Made by a program: the position numbers and the translations under genes
Shown here: piece after piece, positions 15,770 through 25,218 of the stretch
Numbering within the stretch: the stretch's first letter is position 1
Layout of the letters: each line of letters starts with the position of its first letter
Notes under the pieces: model-generated
What the model saw: the letters and a program-made list of their open reading frames with translations, nothing else
The model's database searches: none
Told to the model about the DNA's origin: nothing
Origin: CAVTYH01 sp963738835
Lineage (GTDB): Bacteria; Planctomycetota; Planctomycetia; Pirellulales; JADZDJ01
DNA: 36,818 nucleotides
Direction of reading: 5' to 3'
NCBI GenBank assembly: GCA_963738835.1
Contig: CAVTYH010000011.1
Coordinates: 1-36,818 of the forward strand

Positions 15770-17931
15770 ATGAACCAACTTGCTCACGAAACTTCGCCGT
15801 ATCTGCTGCAGCACCAGAACAATCCCGTGGATTGGCATCCGTGGGGGAGGAAGCGCTGGAGCGCGCGAAGCGGAGCAGAAGCCGATTTTTCTTTCGATCG
15901 GCTATTCGGCTTGCCATTGGTGCCACGTGATGGAGCACGAGAGTTTCGAGAATCCGGCGATCGCGCGGCTGATGAACGAGAACTTTGTGTGCATCAAAGT
16001 CGATCGCGAAGAGCGGCCCGATTTGGATCACATCTACATGAGCGCCGTGCAAATTGCTGACGGGCCGCGGCGGCTGGCCGATGTCGGTGTTTCTGACGCC
16101 CGATTTGCAGCCGTTTTATGGCGGCACGTATTGGCCGCCGAGTCCGCGGATGGGCATGCCGGGGTTCGATCAGGTGCTGTTGGCCGTGGCCGATGCGTGG
16201 AAGAACCGGCGAGCAGCAAGCGATCGAGCATGCGGCGGAGTTGACCGAGCATATTTCGCAGTCGAGCGCGCTGCCGCAATCGGAGCGGGAACTTTCGCAC
16301 GGGCTGATCGACAACGCCGGCGCGGCGCTGGAACGAAGTTTCGACCATCGCCACGGCGGTTTCGGCGGCGCACCGAAGTTTCCGCATCCGATGGATTTGC
16401 AAGTGCTGCTGCGATTGTGGTTCCGTGCGGGTGCCACTGGCTCTGCCAGTGTTTCTCAGCGTTTGACCAGCACTGGCACAGCCAGTGGCACACAGCAAAG
16501 CACTGGCAAAGCCAGTGGCACCCGAAATCAGCAATTCTTGGACATGGTCGCCACCACGCTCGACAAAATGGCGGCGGGCGGAATTTACGATCAACTGGGG
16601 GGCGGATTTCATCGCTACTCGGTCGATGAACGCTGGCTCGTGCCGCATTTCGAGAAAATGTTGTACGACAATGCGCTGCTGACGTCGGCTTACGTCGAAG
16701 CTTTGCAAGCCACGGGTAATGCGGATTATGCTCGCGTGGCGCGCGAAACTTGCGACTACGTGCTGCGCGACCTGACCGATGCTGCCGGCGGGTTTTACAG
16801 CACCGAAGATGCCGACAGCGAAGGAGAAGAAGGCAAGTTTTACGTTTGGACGCCGCAGGAAATCGAAGCTGTCTTGGGCCAGGATGCGACCGAGATTTTT
16901 TGTTACGTCTACGACGTGAGCGGGCCGGGCAACTTCGAAGGGCACAACATTTTAAATCTGCCGAAGTCGATTGCCGCTTGTGCGCAGTTGAGGCAGCGCG
17001 ACGTGAATGAGTTGCGTGCCGAGTTGGCCGCCGGCGCGACGAAATTGCTGGAAGTGCGCGGCCACCGCGTTCGGCCTGGACGAGACGACAAAGTGATTGT
17101 CGCCTGGAACGGGCTGATGATCGATGCCTTGGCAAAAGCCGCCGGCGCGCTCGATGAACCAAAATATTTGACCGCGGCAATGAAGGCCGCCGATTTCATC
17201 TTGCAAAACATGCGGCGGCCGGATGGTCGTTTGCTGCACACCTGGCGGGCTGGGCAAGCGAAGTTCGACGCGTATCTTGACGATTATGCTTCGCTGGCCA
17301 ATGCGCTGGTTAGCCTTTACGAAGCCACGTTCGACGAACGCTACATCGACGAAGCCGTGCGGCTGGTGGAAACCATGCTCACGCATTTTGCGGATGCGAC
17401 GGGCGGCGGATTTTTTTACACCGCCGACGATCACGAACAGCTGATCGCCCGGCACAAAGATTTGCAAGACAGTTCCGTCCCCAGCGGCAACGCGCTGGCC
17501 GCCACGGTGCTGGTGCGACTCGGCAAACTGACCGGCCGCAATGCCTATCTGGAAGCCGCCGAAAAAACATTTCGCATGGCGTCGGCACTCTTGGAACGCG
17601 CCCGACGGCCGCCGGGCAGATGCTGTTGGCGCTCGACATGTTTCTTGGCCCCATGCCGGAGATGGTACTGCTGGGCAATTCATCCAGCGCAGACACCGCC
17701 GCAACACTGCGCGAGCTGCGGCGCCGTTTCATTCCCAACAAGGTCGTCGGCCTGCGCGATGGCAACGCGATCGCTTACCGGTCGCCCGCTTTGGCGCCGT
17801 TGTTCGCCCAAAAGGCGGCTCTGCCCAAAGAACCCACGCTGTTTATTTGTCAGGACTTCGCCTGCGAATCGCCGCTCAGCGGGCCGGTGGAAACTCTGGC
17901 ACGAATTGAGCAACTGGCGAGCGCAGGATGA
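15770..17931 (+). CDS. DUF255 thioredoxin-fold protein (YyaL/SPATA20-like), several frameshifts
   Basis: The N-terminal thioredoxin-like domain (LAHETSPYLLQHQNNPVDWH, SIGYSACHWCHVMEHESF, KVDREERPDLDHIYMSAVQ) carries the CHWC active-site motif. GRGGWPMSVFLTPD and PFYGGTYWPP follow. The rest is an alpha/alpha-barrel like N-acylglucosamine 2-epimerase (GGIYDQLGGGFHRYSVDERW, PHFEKMLYDNALL, YSTEDADSEGEEGKFYVW, DDKVIVAWNGLMI). Function in bacteria is not established. Indels lie near 15845, 15880, 16045, 16200 and 17605, nearly all in runs of A, G or C, so errors are likely. Repaired length is about 720 residues, somewhat above usual because an in-frame insert of about 35 residues at 16430-16530 is made of palindromic repeats. 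The gene is convergent with the ribonucleotide reductase gene. Confidence 0.85.
16435..16517. repeat. Three CACTGGC-NNN-GCCAGTG palindromes inside coding sequence
   Basis: Perfect 7-bp stems with 3-base loops lie at 16435-16451 (loop TCT), 16471-16487 (loop ACA) and 16501-16517 (loop AAA). Start-to-start spacings are 36 and 30, both multiples of three, so the DUF255 frame is kept. They encode a Ser/Thr/Gly/Ala-rich insert (ATGSASV, STGTASGT, STGKASGT) between RLWFRAG and QQFLDMVATTLDKM. Confidence 0.85.
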
Positions 17932-17961
17932 TTTCCGCTATCAACAATGTGCTAAGCGCAC

Positions 17962-18008
17962 AAAAAAGCGAGGGCCGTCGCCACGATGAATTTGTGGACG
18001 GCCCTCGC
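17962..18008 (-). terminator. Rho-independent terminator of the ribonucleotide reductase gene
   Basis: GCGAGGGCCGTC (17968-17979) pairs with GACGGCCCTCGC (17997-18008), extended by CCAC/GTGG around the loop. On the minus strand the hairpin is followed by six T (17962-17967), as expected for an intrinsic terminator just past the gene ending at 18113. Confidence 0.92.
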
Positions 18009-18112
18009 GACAATGAAATCAGCGCCGGTTCACTGATTCACGTTGTTTCCGAGTTGCTCGTGGGCATCCGGCCCCAAATCCATTCCGAGCAACCCGTGTT
18101 TCACTCAAATCT

Positions 18113-21100
18113 TCAAGAGCAACCCATCGAATTGCCGCAGTTGTGGCACAAGTAGCAGTTGCCGTTTCGAACCGTGATGGCCCCGCAGTTATCGCAACTC
18201 GGCGCATCCAACTGGAAACTGGCGAACTGCTCTTCGCGGGCCACAACGCCGCTGTTCTGGTCGATGTGCATGGCCACGCCGGCCCGATGCAGCATCGCGG
18301 CGTTTTCTTCGACAATGCCGGCTTTCTTGCCGTGCCCGTTGGCGCCGCTGTGAACGCCGTTAGCGGCGGGTTTGGTGGCAGCGGTATTCGCTTTCGCCGA
18401 CGTGCGCGGACCAAGACCGGCCGCTTCACTTTTGGCTCCGGACTCCGGACTCCGGACTCCTTTGCTTTCTCCTGCCTGCCCGCCAACCATCTTGGCGGCG
18501 GGCTTGAGCTCAGCGAGCGATTCGTCGCCCCCCTTGGCCACCGCCGCGGCCCCTTCCTCGGCGAACAAGCCCTTGTTGGCTTCGCGATAGCCCGGCAGGA
18601 ACGTGATGCCCAGCCAGCGGAAGATGTAATCCACCACGCTTTTGGCAATCCGAATGTCCGGGTTTTTCGTGTGGCCGTTGGGCTCGAACCGCGTGTGCGA
18701 GAACTTGTTCACATACACTTCCAGCGGCACCCCGTACTGCAAGCTCATCGAGACCGCGGTGCCGAAGGCGTCCATCAAGCCGCCGATGGTGCTGCCTTCT
18801 TTGGCCATGGTGATAAATAACTCACCGGGCCGACCATCGTCATACAAGCCGACAGTGATGTAACCTTCGTGACCGGCGATGCTGAACTTGTGGGTGATCG
18901 ACCGGCGCGTATCCGGCAGCCGTTCGCGTCGCGGAGCAGCAGTGAGTTTCGCCGCTGCTTTGTCCCCTTCGCTGCTGGTGGAAAGCGGCTGGCTTTCTTT
19001 CGAACCATCGCGATAAATCGCCAGTGCCTTCAACCCGAGCAGCCAGCCTTCGGTGTAGGCGTTGGCAATATCGTCCGGCGTGGTTTCGCGCGGCATGTTC
19101 ACCGTTTTGCTGATCGCCCCACTCAAAAACGGCTGCGCGGCGGCCATCATCGTCACATGGGCATGCCAGGCGATCGAACGAATGCCGCCCCGCGGTTTAA
19201 ACGCACAATCGAAGACACTCAAATGTTCGGGCTTCAAGTCGGTCGCGCCTTCGATGGTGTCTTCTTTTTCGATGTAGGCCAGAATCGATTTGATTTCCGG
19301 CTCGTCGTAGCCCAAGGTTTTCAGCGCCGACGGCACCGTGTTGTTGACGATCTTCAGCATGCCGCCGCCGGCCAACTGTTTGTACTTCACCAACGCGATG
19401 TCGGGCTCGATGCCGGTGGTGTCGCAATCCATAAGGAAGCTGATGGTGCCGGTGGGCGCCAGCACCGTGGCCTGAGCGTTGCGGAAACCGAATCGCCGGC
19501 CGTTGTCGAGCACCTGATCCCACAGATCGCGCGATGCGTCTTTCAGATACGCCGGGCAAGCGTCGTCGATTTTCTCGACCGCATCGCGATGCATTTGCAT
19601 CACGCCCAGCATTGGTTCACGGTTCTTTTCGTAGCCTTCGAACGGCCCGACGGCGGCAGCCAATTCCACGCTGGTGAGATTGGCAGTACCGTGCAACAGA
19701 GCCGTCATGGCGCCGCACAATCCCCGGGCTGCATCGCTGTCGTAGGCAATGCCGCCGGCCATCATCAGGCTGCCGAGGTTGGAGTAACCCAAACCCAGTG
19801 GCCGGAATAAATGGCTGTTGTGCGCAGATCCTCTTGGTCGGATAACTGGCGTGATCGACCAGAATTTCCTGGGCGATGAAGAAGATGCGGCAAGCGGTTT
19901 TGAATCGCTCGACATCGAATTTGCCATCTGGAAGGCGGAACTTCATCAGGTTGATGCTCGCCAGGTTGCAGGCCGTATCGTCGAGGAACATGTACTCGCT
20001 GCACGGATTGCTGGCGTTGATACGCCCACTGTTGGGGCAGGTGTTCCAGCGATTGATGGTTGTATCGTATTGCACGCCAGGGTCTCCGCACTGCCAGGCA
20101 CACTCGGCCATGCGGTGAAGTACATCGCGGGCCCGAAACTTGGGGCCTTCGTGACTGGACTTGGTGACCCAATGCGTGATCCAAGGCTCGTCTTTCTCGA
20201 CAGCCTGCATGAACGGGTCGCTGACACGCACTGACAAGTTAGCATTTTGGAACAAAATCGAACTGTATGCCTCGCCATTGAAGTTCGATTCGTATCCGCC
20301 CTTTTCGATCAGCACGCGGGCTTTGTTTTCTTCCTTGGCCTTGCACTCGATGAAATCCATGATGTCGGGATGCTCGACCTTTAGCGATTGCATCTTGGCG
20401 GCACGGCGCGTTTTGCCACCGCTCTTTACGACGGCCGCAATCTGATCGTACACCCGCATGAAAGAGAGCGGGCCGCTGGGCTTGCCGCCGCCGGAAAGTT
20501 TTTCGCGGTGCGAACGGAGCGTGGAGAGATCAGTGCCCGTTCCAGAGCCAAACTTGAACAACATGGCCTCGCTGCGGGCGAGTTCCATGATGTCTTCCAT
20601 GTTGTCGTTCACGCTCTGGATGAAGCAGGCCGAGCCTTGCGGATACTCGTACGGATTCTCTGGTTGCTTGACGGTTTCGCTCTCGACATCCCAGTGCCAA
20701 TTGCACTGGCGCCTTTGACACCGTACTGATGGAACAACCCGACGTTGAACCACACAGGCGAATTGAACGCGCCGTGCTGATGCAGGCAAAGCCAGGTGAG
20801 ATCGCGATAGAAGCGCTCTCCATCTTCGGCACCGGCGAAATAGCCGTCTTCGAGACCCCAATCGGCAATGGTGCGGCTGACGCGGTGGATCAGCTGCCGC
20901 ACGCTGCGTTCGCGCTCGGGGGTGCCGTTTTCGCCGTAGAAGTACTTGCTCACGACGACGTTCGTGGCCAACTGGCTCCAGAACTTGGGCACTTCGCAGC
21001 CGGTTTGCTCGAACACGACGCCGCCACTTTCATCTTTGATGGCCGCAGTGCGGAGCTCCCATTCCACGGTGTCGAACGGATCGGCAACTTCGGCCGGACA

Positions 21101-21210
21101 AAAGACGGCATCGACCGCCAGGCCGCCGGCCCGAAGCTGCATGCCATTGCGTTTCTGGGTTCCCATTTTCGAGCGCGTTTTTTTATGATACCGAGTTCAG
21201 CTTGGGCCAT
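18113..21210 (-). CDS. nrdJ: Class II (B12-dependent) ribonucleotide reductase, three frameshifts
   Basis: The enzyme reduces ribonucleotides to deoxyribonucleotides using adenosylcobalamin as radical source. Visible landmarks are QLRAGGLAVDAVFCPAEVAD, FNSPVWFNVGLFHQYGVKGA, MLFKFGSGTGTDLSTLRS, the active-site loop NASNPCSEYMFLDDTACNLA with its N-C-E residues, RPLGLGYSNLGSLMMAGGIA, ATVLAPTGTISFLMDCDTTG, and the C-terminal zinc ribbon CDNCGA...CYLCHNCGNSMGCS of the vitamin B12-dependent class. The ATG at 21210 follows a strong ribosome site (AGAAGGAG). Indels lie near 21180 (A7 run), 20715 and 19815. Repaired length is about 1030 residues. A Lys/Ala/Gly-rich linker precedes the zinc ribbon and contains heptamer repeats. 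NrdR-like boxes lie upstream. Confidence 0.93.
18436..18460. repeat. CTCCGGA heptamer repeat inside nrdJ linker
   Basis: Three exact tandem copies of CTCCGGA plus CTCC lie inside the reductase coding sequence, encoding GVRSPESGA in the low-complexity linker before the C-terminal zinc ribbon. It is the same kind of 7-base repeat that lies between genes elsewhere in the window. Confidence 0.75.
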
Positions 21211-21257
21211 AGAACAGCTCCTTCTGGGCAGACGTTTGGGGGCATCCGTACCTGCTA

Positions 21258-21279
21258 GCAGTGTACTTCCATACACTGC
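21258..21279. promoter_or_regulatory. Perfect 8-bp palindrome in the nrdJ leader
   Basis: GCAGTGTA (21258-21265), six bases cttcca, and TACACTGC (21272-21279) form a perfect inverted repeat about 50 bases upstream of the nrdJ start. It may be an operator or a leader hairpin. Confidence 0.55.
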
Positions 21280-21388
21280 CAATATACCGATGTTCGACGC
21301 TTTCGCCTTGTGAATTGTAGGGAACTTTGGGGTCTGGACCGGCGAAAAACAAACCCTAATGGGTGGTTAGTGGCGTTTTAAGCGAAAA

Positions 21389-21435
21389 CACCTATATATT
21401 GTGGTGAATGCCCTTGGAACCACAACATACAGGCC
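21389..21435 (-). promoter_or_regulatory. Tandem NrdR-like boxes upstream of nrdJ
   Basis: On the minus strand CCACAATATATAGGTG (21389-21404) matches 12 of 16 positions of the NrdR consensus (ACAC-WATATATW-GTGT). A weaker second copy, on the plus strand CCACAACATACAGGCC (21420-21435), matches 10 of 16. The boxes are 15 bases apart, i.e. 31 bases start to start, which is the spacing known for paired NrdR boxes. NrdR is the ATP/dATP-sensing repressor of ribonucleotide reductase genes. They lie about 180-225 bases upstream of the start. Confidence 0.55.
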
Positions 21436-21468
21436 TGGGGCGACATCTTACACCGTTTTTGTGGGGCG

Positions 21469-21774
21469 TCAACAGGAGTGAGATGTTCGTCGCAAATCTT
21501 TAATTTTCAATGAGTTATGAGAATTCCAACCTATCTCACCGCTAGCATCGTCGAAGACCCACCGGAAGCAGGCGAAGCGGTATTTTCCGAGCTTTTGTGA
21601 GATTCTGGCCATCCGTTCTAATGAACCTCTTGCACGATGCTCATCGGCGAAAAATTTTTCCTGAAATCTTGCGGCCGGTTGGCGTGCAAACTGTCCATCG
21701 GCACCACACAGACAAATGACCAAAGAGTCTCCTACCGTTCGCCTTATGCCTCTTATCCACACGTTTGCAGACAT
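21469..21774 (-). CDS. Possible small hypothetical protein, 101 aa
   Basis: An ATG at 21774 opens a 101-residue frame (MSANVWIRGIRRTVGDSLVI, then CGADGQFARQPAARFQEKFF and FRWVFDDASGEIGWNSHNS). Composition is balanced and less GC-biased than neighbouring genes, but I recognise no family, see no signal peptide, and find no clear ribosome site. It fills the gap between the RND permease (ends 21786) and the nrdJ upstream region, so it may equally be noncoding. Confidence 0.25.
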   Translation of the reverse strand: MSANVWIRGIRRTVGDSLVICLCGADGQFARQPAARFQEKFFADEHRARGSLERMARISQKLGKYRFACFRWVFDDASGEIGWNSHNSLKIKDLRRTSHSC

Positions 21775-21785
21775 GAAGTGCTAAT

Positions 21786-24700
21786 TTAGGTCCGCGCCGG
21801 CCAAATGCGTTGCAGCAGATTTCGCCCCGGTCGTGCAGGAGCTTCGACCTCTTGGGTGCGGAAGCCGCGCACCAGATCGTTTACCCACTCGATGACAAAG
21901 AAAAACACGGGCGTCAAGAAAATGCCGAACAGCGTGACGCCCAGCATGCCGCCAAACACGGCGGTGCCTAGCGTGCGCCGCATTTCGGCGCCGGCACCGA
22001 CGGATATCACCAGCGGCACCACGCCGAGGATGAAGGCAAACGAGGTCATCACAATGGGCCGCAACCGCAGGCGCAGGCGGCCAGCGTGGCATCGGTGCGG
22101 CTCATGCCGGCTTCGCGACGGGCGCGAGCGAACTCCACAATCAGAATCGCATTTTTGCATGCCAACCCAATGAGCACCACGAAACCAACTTGCGTGAAGA
22201 TGTTCACGTCGAGCGCGGCAAACAGCACCGCGGCAATCGAACACAGCAAACACATCGGCACCACCAAAATCACCGCCAGTGGCAACGACCAGCTTTCGTA
22301 TTGGGCTGCTAACACAAGAAACACTAACACCACGGCCAAAATGAACACCAGCATAGCGGTATTGCCGGTTTGCAGTTGCAGCAGCGCCAACTCCGTCCAT
22401 TCGGAGCGCATCGACCAGTTAAGGTTGCGATTCACCACGCCTTCCATCAGTTCGATGGCTTGACCGGAACTGATCGACGGATCGGCGCTGCAATTGATCG
22501 GGGCCGATGGATACATGTTGTAGCGGTTCACGAGTACCGGACCCGTGATATCTTTTACTTCGGCGATCGAACCAAACGGCACCATGCCGCCGCGTTCGCT
22601 GCGGACTTTAAGCTGCCTAAGATCATCGACCTGTTCACGAAAATTCTGTTCGGCCTGCACATTCACCTGCCAGGTGCGGCCGAACAGATTGAAATCGTTC
22701 ACATACAGAGAGCCTAGGTAAACTTGTAGTGTGTTGAACACTTCCGACATCGAAACGCCCATCATCTTCGCCGCGGTACGATCGATGCTTAGAAACAGCC
22801 ACGGCGTGTTGGCGCGGAAGCTGGTGAACAAGTCGCGCAGGCCCCACGTGTTGTTGCCATCGGCGACAATATGATCGGCGACCGATTGCAGCACATCGAG
22901 ACCTTGATTGCCGCGGTCTTCAATCATGATTTTGAAACCACCGGCATTGCCCAAGCCCTCCAGCGGCGGGGCGCCAAGCACATTCACGATGCCTTCGCTG
23001 ACTTCGCCTTGCAAGCGCGTTTGCAGTTGCGAGGCGATGGCGTCGGCCGATCGGTCGTCGGCCAGCCGTTCGTGGAAGTCGTCGAGCATGACATACATCG
23101 CCCCGAAATTCGGCGAGTTCGCTCCCAGCAAAATCGATTGACCCGAGATGCCAACGGTGTGCTTAATGCCCGGTGTATCGGCTGCGGTCTTTTCGATCCG
23201 CTGCATCACTTCTTCCGTGCGGCCCACCGATGCCGAATCGGGTAATTGCAAATTGACGACCAGATAACCCTTGTCTTGAGTTGGAATGAAACCCTTTGGC
23301 GTCACGCCAAAGCCAACGTAGGTGAGATAAAGTAGTCCGCCGTAGAGCAAGAGCACAACCAGCGACACGCGCAGCAGCCGACCGACCATCCAGGTGTAGG
23401 CCTTAGAAGTGAAATCGAAAGCGCGATTGAAAGCCCGGAATGCCGTGCCCAAGATTTTGTTGAGTGGATAAGCAACGATGCCGCCGGAGATTGCGCCCAG
23501 CACTGCGCCGAACCAGGGTGCATGGTCAGCCGATATCGCAAAGGGCAATCGATTGGCGGAATTCAGCAGCCATCCGGACAGGAACTCCCAGCCCAGCCAA
23601 CCGCCGGCAATCACAAACGCTGGCCATGGCAACGGCGGCGCGGTGTGTTTGTCGCGCGGTTTGAGGAGCAGCGCCGTCAGCGCCGGGCTGAGCGTCAGCG
23701 AGTTGAACGCCGAGATAACAGTGGAAACCGAAATCGTGAGCGCGAACTGACGGAAGAACTGGCCCATGATGCCGGTGATAAACGCACACGGAATGAACAC
23801 GGCACTCAGCACCAAGCCGACGGCAATAACCGGGCCGGAAACTTGCTCCATCGCTTTCACCGTGGCATCGCGCGGTGAGAGCCCACGCTCGATGTGATGT
23901 TCCACCGCTTCAACCACAACGATCGCGTCGTCAACCACGATGCCAATCGCCAATACCAATCCAAACAACGTGAGGTTATTGAGGCTGAAGCCCATTGCCG
24001 CCATCACCGCAAACGTGCCGATAATGGCCACCGGCACGGCGATGAGCGGAATGATCGCCGAGCGCCAATTCTGCAAAAATACCAGCACGACCACCGCGAC
24101 CAGTACGACGGCGTCGCGCAGGGTTTTGAATACTTCGCTGATCGATTCGTTGATGAACGGCGTGGTGTCGTAGACGATGGCGTAATCAATGCCGGCCGGG
24201 AACCGCGTTTTCAAATCCTCCATCTTAGCCCGTACTCGCTGGGCGATGTTCAAGGCATTCGAGCCGGGCAATTGATAAATCGACAGCGCGACCGATGGCC
24301 GACCATCGAGTCGGCAGGTTTGATCGTACCCTTGCGCGCCAAGTTCAATTCGGGCCACGTCGCGCAGCCGAACCAAATTGCCCTGGGCGTCAGACTTCAG
24401 AATCATGTCAGCGAATTCATCGGGATCTGCCAGCCGGCCCATGGTCGTGATCGTGTATTGGAACGTCTGGCCCGTGTTGACCGGCGGCTGACCGATTTGC
24501 CCTGCCGCGACTTGCGTGTTCTGCTGTTCAATGGCCTGCGTTACGTCGGTCGCCGACAAATTCCGCGTGGCCATCTTCTCGGGATCGAGCCAAAGCCGCA
24601 TGCTGTAGTCGCGCTGGCCGATGTAAGTGATGTCGCCGACTTCATCCAACCGCGAGAGTTCATCTTTGAGCTGTATGGTGGCGTAATTGCTCAGGTATAA

Positions 24701-25156
24701 ATTGTCACGGCTACCATCGGGCGAAAACAAATTTACAATCATTAGCACGCTGGGAGATTTCTTTTTCACTGTCACGCCGCGGCGCTTTACCAGGTCGGGC
24801 AAAATCGGTTGTGCCAGCGCCACGCGATTTTGCACGAGCACCTGGGCCATGTTCAGATCCACACCATTTTTGAATGTGACCGTCAGCACATAGCTGCCGT
24901 CGTTCGTGCATTGCGACGACATGTAGAGCATGTCTTCCACGCCAACCACTTGCTGCTCAACCGGCGCGGCCACGGTGTCGGCCACGACTTTGGCGTTGGC
25001 ACCCGGATAGGTTGCCGAAACTTCGACCGTCGGCGGAGTGATCTCCGGATACTGCGCAATCGGCAAGGTGAACAGCGCCACACTTCCGGCCAGCGTGATG
25101 ATGATCGAGAGCACCGAGGCAAAGATCGGACGGTTAATGAAAAAGTTGGAAAACAT
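21786..25156 (-). CDS. RND efflux permease 1 (HAE1/AcrB-like), one frameshift
   Basis: This is an inner-membrane proton-driven efflux pump subunit of the AcrB family. It starts with FFINRPIFASVLSIIITLAG, has the porter-domain signature NPGA-type segment TYPGANAKVVADTVAAPVEQ, the TM4 proton-relay aspartates in GIVVDDAIVVVEAVEHH, and the second-half repeat QYESWSLPLAVILVVPMCLL with GLACKNAILIVEFA. A single lost C near 22075 (TLAAC/RLRLRPIVMTSFAF) shifts the frame; the repaired protein is about 1120 residues, longer than AcrB. The excess is a segment of about 60 residues with two hydrophobic stretches between TM6 and TM7 (about 23440-23660). It lies directly downstream of a second RND gene; no outer-membrane factor is in the window. 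Confidence 0.92.
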
Positions 25157-25159
25157 CGT

Positions 25160-25200
25160 GCAATTGCCTGGGTGCTTAAGTGACTAGGTGCCTGAGTGCC
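25160..25200 (-). repeat. Degenerate heptamer repeat before RND permease 1
   Basis: On the minus strand GGCACTC, AGGCACC, TAGTCAC, TTAAGCA and CCCAGGC run in 7-base steps up to a few bases before the ATG at 25156, where a ribosome site would be expected. Confidence 0.5.
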
Positions 25201-25218
25201 TTGTCGGGGGATGCCGAG

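Noticed and set aside
15440..16517. Possible CRISPR-like arrays (TGCGACAAAAT copies and CACTGGC palindromes)
   Set aside because: Units are only 11-17 bases, spacings are irregular, spacers are not of constant length and no cas gene is nearby.
21211..21468. Cobalamin riboswitch upstream of the B12-dependent reductase
   Set aside because: No B12-box-like sequence or the expected multi-helix arrangement is visible; only the palindrome and NrdR-like boxes are.
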